Shown here: positions 16,841-24,453 of the stretch, in pieces | Numbering within the stretch: position 1 is the stretch's first letter | Layout of the letters: the number at the start of each line of letters is the position of its first letter | Assembly: GCF_000721265.1 (NCBI RefSeq) | Contig: NZ_JOFZ01000001.1 | Location: 620,001-684,000 of the forward strand | From: Streptomyces sp. NRRL F-5126 | GTDB taxonomy: Bacteria > Actinomycetota > Actinomycetes > Streptomycetales > Streptomycetaceae | Direction of reading: 5' to 3' | DNA: 64,000 bases | The notes under the pieces: model-generated | Database searches by the model: none | Seen by the model: only the letters and a program-made list of their open reading frames with translations | Told to the model about the DNA's origin: nothing | Made by a program: the position numbers and the translations under genes

Positions 16841-16883
16841 ATTCGGGACGAAGAGGTCGTGGGTTCAAATCCCGCCACCCCGA
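16841..16883 (+). other. 3' half of a tRNA-Pro gene: attachment-site scar
   Basis: From 16842 the sequence reads as the anticodon loop TTCGGGA (anticodon CGG), stem strand CGAAG, variable loop AGGTC, T-arm GTGGG-TTCAAAT-CCCGC, then CACCCCG plus discriminator A. That is the 3' half of an actinobacterial tRNA-Pro. The 5' half is missing: upstream bases do not form an acceptor strand, D-arm or 5' anticodon strand. Actinobacterial elements such as pSAM2 integrate at the 3' end of a tRNA-Pro gene, leaving such a copy at the far end. The rest of the 16523-17014 gap shows no gene. Confidence 0.75.
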
Positions 16884-17014
16884 CAGAGAAGTACCAGGTC
16901 AGGGCCGCTTAGGAACATTCCTAGGCGGCCCTGAGTCGTTCTGCGTGTCCAACTGCGACAGTAGCGCCCGCGCGGCCTGGTAAGGACTGTCACACCAAGA
17001 GTATGGTCTCTTGT

Positions 17015-17293
17015 ATGGCGACGAAGAAGGTAACCGTGACGATCCCCGAGGATCTCCTGGAGGAGATCCGCGCGGACGCGGCAGAGCGGGGCCTGTCGGC
17101 GTACGTCTCCGAGGCACTGCGCTTCAAACGCGACCGGGACCGGCTCCTGGAACTGGTCGACTGGCTGCAGGAAGAGCACGGCCCCGTGACTGAGGACGAG
17201 CGCGCGGCAGTCCTCGACGAGTTGAGCGATCTCGACGCCGAACACGAGCGGCGCCGCGCCTCCGGACGGCACAACGCCGGAGAGGCTGCGTGA
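17015..17293 (+). CDS. VapB-like antitoxin (ribbon-helix-helix)
   Basis: 92 residues from the ATG at 17015; an in-frame GTG-type start four codons earlier is possible. The N-terminus MATKKVTVTIPEDLLEEI is the beta strand and first helix of a CopG/RHH DNA-binding domain, and the acidic, charged C-terminus would wrap the toxin. The stop overlaps the GTG of the PIN gene. There is no clear ribosome site; TATGGT at about 12 bases upstream suggests a leaderless or short-leader message. It should neutralise the VapC partner and repress the operon. It sits just outside the tRNA scar. Confidence 0.85.
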   Translation: MATKKVTVTIPEDLLEEIRADAAERGLSAYVSEALRFKRDRDRLLELVDWLQEEHGPVTEDERAAVLDELSDLDAEHERRRASGRHNAGEAA

Positions 17294-17718
17294 AGAAGCG
17301 AGCCAGTGCGTATGGGAAGAGCCGGCCGCTCCGTGTTTTCGTCTTGGACTGTGAAGCCCTCTCCCTGGCAGTGCGCGGTGACCGGGAGATGATCGCCTGG
17401 CTCGACCTCGCGGCGCGGGGGGAGGCCGAAGTGGTGACATCGCCGATGACCCTGGTCGAGGCGTACGACGGCAGAACGACCGAACAACGATGGGACTGGG
17501 TACTGTCCCGACTCCAGGTCGCCGGCATCGGGAAGGACGAGGCCCGCCAGGCGCGCCGGCTCCTGGCCGATACCAAGTTGCACGGCCACAAGTACGCGAT
17601 CGACGCCGTGCTCGCCGTGGTCGCGCGACAGCAGAAGGGACAGGTCACCGTCTTCACGTCGGACGTCGACGATCTGGAGAAACTGGTCCCGGACACGATC
17701 GTCGTCAAAAAGGTGTGA
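17290..17718 (+). CDS. VapC-like PIN-domain toxin
   Basis: 142 residues; GTG start overlapping the antitoxin stop by four bases. PIN-fold acidic residues are visible at VLDCEALS (Asp about 20), TLVEAYDG (Glu about 57), KYAIDAVLAVVA (Asp about 106) and TSDVDDLEKL (Asp about 125). PIN toxins are Mg-dependent RNases that cleave tRNA or mRNA to stop translation. Length is normal and all four acidic positions appear present, so the module looks functional. Confidence 0.85.
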   Translation: MKKRASAYGKSRPLRVFVLDCEALSLAVRGDREMIAWLDLAARGEAEVVTSPMTLVEAYDGRTTEQRWDWVLSRLQVAGIGKDEARQARRLLADTKLHGHKYAIDAVLAVVARQQKGQVTVFTSDVDDLEKLVPDTIVVKKV

Positions 17719-17737
17719 CAGCGAACGCCGAGCCTGC

Positions 17738-17926
17738 CTACTCCAGTGGGTAGATGTCCCCGCTTCGCATGCCGCTCTCCTGTTCGGAGCGGGAGCGCAG
17801 GCTGCGGGACTTCTCCATGAGGCGCTGCCGCTCCTTCGGGTCGGTGGTCCGCTCCGCCTCATCCGCCAGTTTGCCCGCCTTCTCGCGCATCTGCCGCAGT
17901 CGCGCGGACGTCTCTTCTGAGCTCAT
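17738..17926 (-). CDS. Small charged protein, DUF6381-type
   Basis: 62 residues from the ATG at 17924-17926, with GAGG-type sequence upstream; ten further in-frame codons upstream are less likely. The product is hydrophilic, probably a single helical hairpin (ARLRQMREKAGKLADEAER), and ends in RSGDIYPLE. It resembles small streptomycete proteins grouped as DUF6381, whose role is unknown. It converges on the PIN toxin gene, with 19 bases between them. Confidence 0.6.
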   Translation of the reverse strand: MSSEETSARLRQMREKAGKLADEAERTTDPKERQRLMEKSRSLRSRSEQESGMRSGDIYPLE

Positions 17927-18182
17927 GATCGGTGTCCTCACCTCGAAACAGGGCACTGCACAACAAAGCCAAGCAAATATGTATGGTCACCGCATCTCGG
18001 GAAGGTGCCACGTACACCTGTGGCCCGGTCTGCCGCGACGGGAACAAGCTGTCCGGCCGGCAAGGTTCCATTGGGAGAGGGCCCGGCGCCGCACGGGCGG
18101 GGGAAACGGGGGCCACGAGGTCGTTCACCGTGTGCTCGGGCCACGACGGATTCACGACGCATTTCTGCAGAAGGACTGTTGC

Positions 18183-19016
18183 ATGACTGACCGACCCTTG
18201 ACGCTCATGGCAGTGCACGCACACCCCGACGACGAGGCCACCAGCACCGGCGGGATCCTGGCGCGGTACGCGGCGGAGGGCGTCCGCACGGTGCTCGTGA
18301 CCTGTACCGACGGCGGTTGCGGTGACGGGCCGGGGGGCGTCAAGCCGGGCGATCCCGGGCATGACCCGGTGGCTGTCGCCGCGATGCGCCGCAAGGAACT
18401 CAGAGCGAGCTGCGACGCGCTGAAGATCAGCGATCTCGAGATGCTGGACTATGCCGACTCCGGGATGATGGGCTGGCCGAGCAACGACGCCCCCGGGTCC
18501 TTCTGGCAGACGCCCGTGAAGGAAGGCGCCGCCCGGCTCGCGGAGCTCATGGAGCAATACCGGCCCGATGTGGTCGTCACCTACGACGAGAACGGCTTCT
18601 ACGGCCACCCCGACCACATCCAGGCCAACCGCATCACGATGGCCGCGCTGGAGATGACCGCGCTGACGCCGAAGGTGTACTGGACGACGATGCCCCGCTC
18701 GGTGATGCGGCGGTTCGGCGAGACCATGCGCGAGTTCAGTGAGGACATGCCGGAGCCGGACCCGGCCGAGGCCGCCGCGATAGCCGAGATCGGTCTTCCC
18801 GACGAGGAAGTCACCACCTGGGTGGATGCCACGGCCTTCAGCGGCCAGAAGTTCGACGCGCTGGCCGCACACGCCAGTCAGGGCGAGAACATCTTCTTCC
18901 TCAAGATGGGCAAGGAGCGCTTCGGCGAGTTCATGGGCCAGGAGACCTTCGTGCGGGTCAGGGACACCACTGACGCGCCGGTGCCCGAGACCGATCTCTT
19001 CGCCGGGCTGCGCTGA
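18183..19016 (+). CDS. LmbE/PIG-L-family deacetylase, mycothiol-type
   Basis: 277 residues; the ATG at 18183 has AAGGA about 10 bases upstream. AHPDDE at residues 12-18 and the downstream GHPDHIQANR motif supply the zinc ligands and catalytic Asp of the LmbE family. In actinomycetes this family includes MshB (mycothiol synthesis) and Mca (cleavage of mycothiol S-conjugates). Overall size and features such as MLDYADSGMMGWP fit the Mca/MshB branch. The gene stands alone and is followed by a strong hairpin. Assignment to MshB versus Mca is not possible from sequence alone. Confidence 0.85.
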   Translation: MTDRPLTLMAVHAHPDDEATSTGGILARYAAEGVRTVLVTCTDGGCGDGPGGVKPGDPGHDPVAVAAMRRKELRASCDALKISDLEMLDYADSGMMGWPSNDAPGSFWQTPVKEGAARLAELMEQYRPDVVVTYDENGFYGHPDHIQANRITMAALEMTALTPKVYWTTMPRSVMRRFGETMREFSEDMPEPDPAEAAAIAEIGLPDEEVTTWVDATAFSGQKFDALAAHASQGENIFFLKMGKERFGEFMGQETFVRVRDTTDAPVPETDLFAGLR

Positions 19017-19040
19017 CCCGCCCGCCCGCCCGTCCGGACA

Positions 19041-19069
19041 GGGCCCGGTCCGCTCAGCGGGCCGGGCCC
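19041..19069. terminator. Hairpin between the LmbE gene and a convergent small gene
   Basis: GGGCCCGG (19041-19048) pairs with CCGGGCCC (19062-19069), with an inner CCGCT/AGCGG stem and a one-base loop. It is placed to stop both convergent transcripts. No U-run, as is common in Streptomyces. Confidence 0.6.
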
Positions 19070-19100
19070 CTGCGGGCTGCCCCGGTGCCTTGTCCGCGCG

Positions 19101-19280
19101 TCAGCTGATGCCCGGCCAGCCGGCGGGCTTCGCACCGGACTCTTCGCCGTTCGACGGCTTCTGGGATGCCGTCCCGTCCGAGGCGTTCGCGTCCGTGCCG
19201 GTGTCCGTGACGGCGGGCTCCTCGGGCCCGTCCGCCTCCCCGTCGACGCCTTCGGGTCCCGTGTCGTTCGTTCCGCTCAT
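19101..19280 (-). CDS. Small acidic disordered protein
   Basis: 59 residues from the ATG at 19278-19280 to a TGA at 19101-19103, with GGAGGG about 9 bases upstream. Composition is Gly/Asp/Glu/Thr/Pro (MSGTNDTGPEGVDGEADG), with no hydrophobic core, ending GWPGIS. It is probably intrinsically disordered. Third positions are mostly G/C, which supports coding. I know no family or function. It is transcribed away from the secreted Ig-repeat gene and towards the LmbE gene. Confidence 0.5.
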   Translation of the reverse strand: MSGTNDTGPEGVDGEADGPEEPAVTDTGTDANASDGTASQKPSNGEESGAKPAGWPGIS

Positions 19281-19427
19281 GGTCGACCATCCCTCCCTCG
19301 TCCCCAGCCGTGATCGGCCGGGCGCGCGGCGCGTGCCCCGCGTTCATCCTGTCTACTCCGGGCGACTTCCCGCGTCGAGGGCAGCGCGCCGTCAAACCCA
19401 ACTCCTCGTGGCGTCATAGGCGTTACG

Positions 19428-19456
19428 CTGTCGACTTGGCATGTACGCCATAAAAT
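19428..19456 (+). promoter_or_regulatory. Candidate promoter of the Ig-repeat gene
   Basis: CTGTCG (19428-19433), 17 bases, TAAAAT (19451-19456), an A/T-rich island in a G+C-rich gap. The spacer contains the palindrome TGGC-ATGTAC-GCCA (19437-19450), a possible operator. The gene begins about 70 bases downstream. Confidence 0.4.
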
Positions 19457-19530
19457 GCGGTCGGTGGGACCGGTGCCCGTGACCAGGGCGCGGGAGCCGC
19501 CGCCTTACGGGGAGCTCGGGGGAAACGGGT

Positions 19531-21546
19531 ATGAAGCGTCCGGTCGCGCGCCTGCGCGTCATGGTCCTCAGCGTCGTCGCGTGCGTTGTCGCAGGTCTGC
19601 TGGGGGTGACCGCGGCGGCCGGTACCGCGTATGCGGCGCCGGCCAATCCCAATCCGATCAACTGGAAGGTGGAGAAGCTCTTTTACGACCAGTACGGCAA
19701 CGACGTCCCGCTGCGCACCGGCCAGGACGACTACACGAGCCCGAGCGGTCAGATGATCGACGGGTTCGGCCGGGTGCACATCCAGCAGCACGGTGTCGTG
19801 CCGCCCGCACAGGACATCCAGGCCACCATCGCGAACCCGGAGTACTGCATCCCCGGCGCCGACGCCCGTGTCCGGTGCACGAACGGGGAGACGAACCTCT
19901 TCGTGGTCTACAGCCCCGTGCCCGACCCGCGGTCCGGTGACAGTTACGCGTTCGGCATCATCACCGCGTACTACATTCTCCCGTGCTTCGCGCCATCGCC
20001 CGGGCACACGCCCGCGTCCGGGCGCACGTCCGCGCCCGAGTCCGCAGCCGGCGTGCATCCGGACTGCGCCCCGTCCGTACCCGCGCTGCCCACCACGCTG
20101 ACGTACACGGGTCCCACGCGCGGCACCAACGGCAGCCCCCTCACCCTGTCCGCGTCCCTCGTCGACGACCTGGGCATCCCGGTCCTGCACAAGACCCTGG
20201 ACTTCACCGTCGGTGCGGACGGCGGCGGCACCCCCCAGTCCTGCCAGGGCACCACGGGCCCGGCGGGCACCGCGCGCTGCACCATCGGCGAGCTGCGCCA
20301 GCGGTCCGGAGCGGTGACCGCCACCGTGACGTTCGCGGGCGACGACGGGTTCAAGCCCTCGTCGGCCACCTCGTCCCTGGCGCCCCAGTCGCCGACCGCG
20401 GTGAAGTACACCGGGCCCGCCCAGGCCGTCAACGGCCGTCCGCTGACGCTGTCCGCGACGCTGAAGGACTACGCGGGCAGCCCCGTGCCCGACCAGACGC
20501 TGAGCTTCCGTATCGGCACGGGCGACGCGGCCCAGGCCTGCCACGCCGCCACGGACGCCTCGGGCGCGGCCCGCTGCGCCATCGCCGATCTGCACCAGCC
20601 GCCCACGTCCGTGCCGGTCACGGTGGCCTTCGCAGGCGCCGACGGGTACGAGCCCTCGTCGGACTCGGCGACCGTGGCGGTCAAGTCCCCGACGACGCTG
20701 AAGTACACCGGCCCCACCCGGCTCGCCAACGGAACGGCCGTGACGCTCTCGGGCGTGCTGAAGGACTACCTCGGCGCGCCGGTGGCCGACCGGTCCGTGC
20801 GGTTCGTCCTCGGCGAGGGCACGGCCGCCCAGTCCTGCGAGGGGACCACGGACGCGGCGGGCACCGCCCGGTGCACCGTCGGACGGGCCGACCAGCCGCT
20901 GAACGACGCGGCGACCGTCCCGCTGCGTGCGGCGTTCGCCGGCGACGCCCACTACCTCGCGTCCAGTGCGAACGCGACGCTGCTCCTCGAGTACTACACG
21001 GGCCGCGCGTACGGACTGTCGGCCGAGCTGGCGCTGCCGTTGCTGCCTCCGGTCGCGCTGCCCCCGCAGCCCGACACCGGCCGCGTCCGCACGGCTTCCG
21101 CCGGCAGGACGGCGCCGGCGTGCACCACCGCCGTCCAGGCGCTCGTCCTCACCGCGGACGGGCTGTGCCCGTCGGTCACCACCACGCTCGCACCCGGGAC
21201 GTCGACCGCCGGGTCCCGCGTCGCCACGGCCACCATCGGCCTTCCTGGCCTGCCCGTGATCGGCGTCTCGGGGCTGACGGCCACGGCGACCAGCACCTGC
21301 GAGCGTGCGACCGGCAGCGCCCACCTCTCCCTGACGATCGGCGGCAAGGCCGTCACCGTGCCGACCGCCCCGAACAGCGGGATCAGCCTCCCCGGCGGCA
21401 GCCGGCTGGTCATCAACGAGCAGCAGCCGGTCTCCGGGGCGTCCCAGGGGATCACGGTCAACGCCGTGCACCTGGTCGTGGCCGGGGGCGTCGGCGACGT
21501 CGTTCTCGGCTCGGTCACCAGCGCGGTCCACAACTGCGCCGCGTGA
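19531..21546 (+). CDS. Secreted Ig-like repeat protein
   Basis: 671 residues. The N-terminal 36 form a Sec signal peptide (basic MKRPVARLR, a hydrophobic stretch to AAAGTAYAAPA), so the product is exported. Residues 37-185 are a unique domain with paired cysteines. Three bacterial Ig-like repeats of about 100 residues follow (from roughly 190, 290 and 390), each opening with a TLKYTGPT-type strand and carrying a conserved cysteine pair (QSCQGTTGPAGTARCTIG). The last 180 residues are Thr/Ala/Gly rich with more cysteines. Such repeats usually serve as cell-wall or extracellular spacers and adhesion modules. No anchor or catalytic motif is visible. GGGGG precedes the ATG. Confidence 0.8.
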   Translation: MKRPVARLRVMVLSVVACVVAGLLGVTAAAGTAYAAPANPNPINWKVEKLFYDQYGNDVPLRTGQDDYTSPSGQMIDGFGRVHIQQHGVVPPAQDIQATIANPEYCIPGADARVRCTNGETNLFVVYSPVPDPRSGDSYAFGIITAYYILPCFAPSPGHTPASGRTSAPESAAGVHPDCAPSVPALPTTLTYTGPTRGTNGSPLTLSASLVDDLGIPVLHKTLDFTVGADGGGTPQSCQGTTGPAGTARCTIGELRQRSGAVTATVTFAGDDGFKPSSATSSLAPQSPTAVKYTGPAQAVNGRPLTLSATLKDYAGSPVPDQTLSFRIGTGDAAQACHAATDASGAARCAIADLHQPPTSVPVTVAFAGADGYEPSSDSATVAVKSPTTLKYTGPTRLANGTAVTLSGVLKDYLGAPVADRSVRFVLGEGTAAQSCEGTTDAAGTARCTVGRADQPLNDAATVPLRAAFAGDAHYLASSANATLLLEYYTGRAYGLSAELALPLLPPVALPPQPDTGRVRTASAGRTAPACTTAVQALVLTADGLCPSVTTTLAPGTSTAGSRVATATIGLPGLPVIGVSGLTATATSTCERATGSAHLSLTIGGKAVTVPTAPNSGISLPGGSRLVINEQQPVSGASQGITVNAVHLVVAGGVGDVVLGSVTSAVHNCAA

Positions 21547-21555
21547 CGACGGAGA

Positions 21556-21894
21556 ATGTCACCCGTGGACGTGAACGAGACCCGGGACGAGTACGTCGAG
21601 CGCTTCCGCGCCCTCGCGCGCGAAGGGCTCGACGAACTCTTCGCCGCGAGCCGGCCGCCGGGGCTGGTGGGCGGGCACCTGGAACGCTTCGCCGTCGTGG
21701 CCGATGAGGCCTCCGCCCACGCGGAGACCGTCTTCTCCTTCCGCGGCCGGCGCTTCCGCTACGAGCGGCAGATCTGGCCGCCCGACTTCCCGCTGGAGAT
21801 CAAGACCGCGCTCTACGTGGAGCATCTGAGGGAACGGGTCCTCACCGGCCGCTACGACGCGGGCGCGGAGCCCGGCGCCGACATCGGTCTCTGA
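21556..21894 (+). CDS. Conserved hypothetical small protein
   Basis: 112 residues; the ATG at 21556 follows GGAG, and a GTG three codons in is an alternative. The sequence is charged and soluble, with VFSFRGRRFRYERQIWPPDF as its most distinctive part. It begins ten bases after the Ig-repeat stop, so the two may be cotranscribed. I recognise no family. It converges on a SHOCT membrane gene with three bases between stops. Confidence 0.65.
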   Translation: MSPVDVNETRDEYVERFRALAREGLDELFAASRPPGLVGGHLERFAVVADEASAHAETVFSFRGRRFRYERQIWPPDFPLEIKTALYVEHLRERVLTGRYDAGAEPGADIGL

Positions 21895-21897
21895 TCC

Positions 21898-22377
21898 TCA
21901 GCCCCGGTCGGCGGGCAGCCTGTCCTTGGCCCTCCGGAACTCCTCGTCGGTGATCACGCCGTGGTCGCGGAGCTCGGAAAGCTTGGCGAGGTGCTCCGCG
22001 CCCGAGACACCCGAGACGCCCGAGACGCCCCGGCCGCCGGGGGCGCGCATGCTCCCGGATGCGCCCGACGCGCCCGACCCCGGCTCGTGGCCGGCCGCGT
22101 CGCGGATGTAGTCCCTCACCGCCGCCTCTTGGCGCCGCGCCTGCTCGATGTCGCGCCGGCCCATCGACTGGCCGCGTGCGATGACGTAGACGAGCACCCC
22201 GAGGAGCGGCAGCAGGATGACCAGGATCACCCATCCGGCCTTGGCCCAGCCGCCCATGTCATGGCTGCGGAAGATGTCGTTGATGACCTTGAAGAGCAGG
22301 AAGAACCAGAGGATGCAGAGGAAGAGTTCCGCCATGGTCCAGAAGACATTCAGCAGCGGGTAGTCGTGCATGGCCAC
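21898..22377 (-). CDS. SHOCT-domain membrane protein
   Basis: 159 residues. Two membrane segments at about 11-31 and 45-67 form a PLDc_N-type hairpin (FWTMAELFLCILWFFLLF; GWVILVILLPLLGVLVYVIA). A charged helix follows, then a repetitive Gly/Ser linker (GASGASG, SGVSGVSG), and a C-terminal SHOCT motif, LAKLSELRDHGVITDEEF, at about 130-157. SHOCT motifs are short helical oligomerisation modules. Function is unknown; the class is common in actinomycetes. The start is ATG with AGGAGT a few bases upstream. Confidence 0.8.
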   Translation of the reverse strand: MAMHDYPLLNVFWTMAELFLCILWFFLLFKVINDIFRSHDMGGWAKAGWVILVILLPLLGVLVYVIARGQSMGRRDIEQARRQEAAVRDYIRDAAGHEPGSGASGASGSMRAPGGRGVSGVSGVSGAEHLAKLSELRDHGVITDEEFRRAKDRLPADRG

Positions 22378-22409
22378 TCCTGTTCAGCCGGCGGTCGCGT
22401 CCATACAGC

Positions 22410-23099
22410 GTGAGCCGGCCCCCGGCCGGGGGCCACGCGGGCGCCGCCGAACCGGTGAGGCCGCCGCCGCGAAAAGGGCTGGCGTCGGCGGGTCCGGCGG
22501 CTGAGGATGTCATTGCCGCTGTCGGCATCGTCGGTTCCACCGCCTACGGGCTCGCCCGGCCGGGTTCTGGCATCGACCGCCTGGGCGTCTTCGCCGTCCC
22601 CACCGAGGGGTTGCACGGTTTGCACCGGCCTCAGGAGAGCCATGTGACACACGAACCCGACCGCACCGTGCACCAGGCCGCGAAGCGGGCTCGGCTCGCC
22701 CTGCGCGGCAACCCCACGGTGCCCGAACTCGTCTGGCTGTCAGACGAGTTGTACGAGGTGCGCACCTCCATCGGAGACGAGCTGATCGGCATCCGGTCTG
22801 CGTTCCCGTCGGCATCGCGCGTATGCGCGGCCTATCTCGGGTACACCACGCAGCAGTTCAAACGCCTCTACGACCGTCGCGGTAGCAGTTCCTCCGCGGA
22901 CGTCCACCGCCGCACCGCCAAGCACGCCCGGCACCTGCGTCGCCCCTGCCACCAGGGTTACCGGCTCTACGCCACGGGCAGGCCCGACATCCGCGTCGAC
23001 GATCCTGACCTCTACTTCGCGTTCGGCGAGGCCCCCGTCGAGGCGTGGCTGCGGCGTGTGCGAGCTCAGCACTGCACCCGGGAGAAGACCGATGCGTGA
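22410..23099 (+). CDS. RlaP-type nucleotidyltransferase, catalytic Asp changed
   Basis: 229 residues from a GTG at 22410; a second GTG at 22455 is possible and no ribosome site decides. The motif GSTAYGL at about 43-49, followed by GSGIDRLGVF, is the active-site region of the polymerase-beta superfamily nucleotidyltransferases found beside RNA-repair genes. The family usually has Ser-Asp-x-Asp here; this copy has Ser-Gly-Ile-Asp, so one metal-binding Asp is missing (GGC instead of a likely GAC). Later features, NPTVPELVWL and AYLGYTTQQFKRLY, fit the family. It overlaps a PNKP-like phosphatase gene by 8 bases. Activity is doubtful. Confidence 0.75.
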   Translation: MSRPPAGGHAGAAEPVRPPPRKGLASAGPAAEDVIAAVGIVGSTAYGLARPGSGIDRLGVFAVPTEGLHGLHRPQESHVTHEPDRTVHQAAKRARLALRGNPTVPELVWLSDELYEVRTSIGDELIGIRSAFPSASRVCAAYLGYTTQQFKRLYDRRGSSSSADVHRRTAKHARHLRRPCHQGYRLYATGRPDIRVDDPDLYFAFGEAPVEAWLRRVRAQHCTREKTDA

Positions 23100-23547
23100 C
23101 CAGCTCCGCGAGGCCGTGCTCTTCGACATGGACGGCACGCTCTGCGACGTCCGCGGCATCCGGCACCTGCTCGACGGGCCGGGCCGGTTCGCCGCGTTCC
23201 ACTCCGCCTCCGTGGACTGCCCGCCCCACCCCCACGTCGTCCAGGCCGCACGTGAGGCGCACGCCGAGGGGCTCGCCGTGCTGATCGTCACCGCGCGTGA
23301 AACGCGATGGCGCAACCACACCGCGATGTGGCTGGCCCTCAACGATGTGCCCTCCGACGCGATGTGGATGCGTGCACGCGGCGACTACCGGCCGGACTTC
23401 GAGGTGAAGCGCGACATCCTCGCCGGAATCCGCACCCGGTACAGGCCGGTGGCCGCGTGGGACGACAACCCGGCCGTCATAGAGCTGTGGCGCGGCGAGG
23501 GCGTGCCGGTGCACGTCGTGCCCGGCTGGGACGACCACCGGGGATGA
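23092..23547 (+). CDS. HAD-superfamily phosphatase, PNKP 3'-phosphatase-like
   Basis: 151 residues; the ATG at 23092 has GGAGA about 7 bases upstream. HAD motif I is LFDMDGTLCD (residues 9-18), motif II LIVTARETRW, and motif III/IV a lysine near 110 with WDDNPAVIELW. It resembles the phosphatase half of polynucleotide kinase-phosphatase, which removes 2',3'-cyclic or 3' phosphates from nicked RNA. It overlaps the nucleotidyltransferase gene, suggesting a small RNA end-processing pair. No ligase or kinase is adjacent. A very strong hairpin follows. Confidence 0.75.
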   Translation: MRDQLREAVLFDMDGTLCDVRGIRHLLDGPGRFAAFHSASVDCPPHPHVVQAAREAHAEGLAVLIVTARETRWRNHTAMWLALNDVPSDAMWMRARGDYRPDFEVKRDILAGIRTRYRPVAAWDDNPAVIELWRGEGVPVHVVPGWDDHRG

Positions 23548-23551
23548 ACGT

Positions 23552-23593
23552 GGTCCCGCCGGGCAGCGGCCAGGGCCGCTGCCCGGCGGGACC
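23552..23593 (+). terminator. 19-bp perfect hairpin terminator
   Basis: Bases 23552-23570 pair perfectly with 23575-23593 around a four-base loop (CAGG). The core is CCCGCCGGGCAGCGGC and its complement. It starts four bases after the phosphatase stop codon and should end that transcript. Confidence 0.85.
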
Positions 23594-23695
23594 TGGTGGC
23601 GTGGAGTGCCCCGTGCCCGCCCTCGCCGTCCGGATCTGCACGTGGTGGTGTGCTGTGTGGTGTGCACCGTCACCTGTGCGCTGTGCTGAGCTGCT

Positions 23696-23759
23696 CTGTC
23701 AAGGGGGAGTCGAACCCCCGCGCTGCTCGCCGCACACCAGGAGGGAGCCGGATTGACCG
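23696..23759 (-). other. tRNA-like relic with a perfect T-arm
   Basis: On the minus strand GGGGG-TTCGACT-CCCCC (23719-23703) is a textbook T-arm. The seven bases after it, TTGACAG, can pair at six of seven positions with CGGTCAA at 23759-23753. Only about 33 bases lie between acceptor and T-stem, too few for both D and anticodon arms; a GCTC/GAGC stem is all that fits. Either a degenerate tRNA, an attachment-site relic or chance. The rest of the gap to 23820 holds nothing. Confidence 0.3.
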
Positions 23760-23820
23760 CCGGCCCGCGGTGTGTGCACGCCTCCGGACTGCTACCTGCT
23801 TCCACGCCGTCACTGCCGGT

Positions 23821-24291
23821 TCACTCCAGCAGGTCCGACTCCCAGTTGGCCCGCTGGATCCGTACGTCGATCTCGCGGATCTCCCGCGCGAGTTCGTCTG
23901 CCTGCGCACGCAGGTGCCCGACCGGAAGCGCGGAGAGCATCTTCAGCTCGGACCGCAGCTGCCTGCCCATGCCGCGCTGGTCGCGGCCGGCCGCCGCGTC
24001 GGCCGCGTCCGTGACCACCCGGTGGCGCAGCCGGAGTACGTCCCTGCGCGCGAGTGCGTCGGTGAGTGTGATCCCCTCCCCGATCGTCGAGGAGGAATTG
24101 GTGCGGTTGATCCCGCGGATCAGGCGCTCCAGTTCGTCGAGCACCCGGCCGGCCTCCTCCAGGAGCTCGGCGGCGTCCTCGGGGGCAGGTTCGCCCTCCT
24201 GGTAGCGCGCGTTGCCGACGATGCGGCTGCGCAGCTGCTCGACCCGGCGCGTCGCGTCGGCGCGCAGGGCCAGTCCTTCGGCAAGCTTCAT
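23821..24291 (-). CDS. DIP1984-family helical protein
   Basis: 156 residues from the ATG at 24289-24291, which has AGGAGGAAC directly upstream; the longer frame is rejected on that basis. The start MKLAEGLALRADATRRVEQL is characteristic of small DIP1984 (septicolysin-like) proteins. These are all-helical, and their function is unsettled. The protein is strongly amphipathic with several coiled-coil stretches and no signal peptide. It lies alone behind the terminator of the GH16 gene. Confidence 0.75.
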   Translation of the reverse strand: MKLAEGLALRADATRRVEQLRSRIVGNARYQEGEPAPEDAAELLEEAGRVLDELERLIRGINRTNSSSTIGEGITLTDALARRDVLRLRHRVVTDAADAAAGRDQRGMGRQLRSELKMLSALPVGHLRAQADELAREIREIDVRIQRANWESDLLE

Positions 24292-24388
24292 GTTCCTCCT
24301 CTCGTCGCTCATGAACTCGAGTATCCCCAGGCGTGTGTTGGGCCGCACTCGGTTTTCCGGCGTGCGCCTGCCGCGTGGCTCCGGCACG

Positions 24389-24432
24389 CCTCGGCCGGGC
24401 GGGAGCCGTGGAGGGCTCCCGCCCGGCCGAGG
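24389..24432 (-). terminator. 19-bp perfect hairpin behind the GH16 gene
   Basis: Bases 24389-24407 pair perfectly with 24414-24432 around a six-base loop. The core is CCTCGGCCGGGCGGGAGCC. It lies 22 bases past the GH16 stop on the minus strand and separates it from the DIP1984 gene. Confidence 0.85.
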
Positions 24433-24453
24433 GCGGGGACTGGTGGGGGCGGG

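Larger units (their letters stand above)
1..16883. mobile_element. Right-hand part of an integrated island carrying defence-type genes
   Basis: The interval ends at a 3' fragment of a tRNA-Pro gene near 16841-16883, the usual scar of integration into a tRNA 3' end. The tRNA fragment reads on the plus strand, so the intact tRNA should lie to the left, beyond the window. Gene content fits an accessory island: an HKD protein, a methylase with an HsdS-like partner, QatB/QatC-like genes, a broken toxin-antitoxin locus, a giant STAND protein and several orphans. By eye the G+C and third-position bias are lower than from 17 kb onward; I did not compute this. No integrase, excisionase or replication gene is in view, so the element type is unknown. 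Confidence 0.6.

Noticed and set aside
16801..16883. Complete tRNA gene
   Set aside because: Only the part from the anticodon loop to the 3' end is present; no acceptor 5' strand, D-arm or 5' anticodon strand can be formed upstream.
19423..21531. Long minus-strand frame opposite the Ig-repeat gene
   Set aside because: High-G+C shadow: Arg/Gly-rich, no motif, and the plus strand has a signal peptide and repeats.
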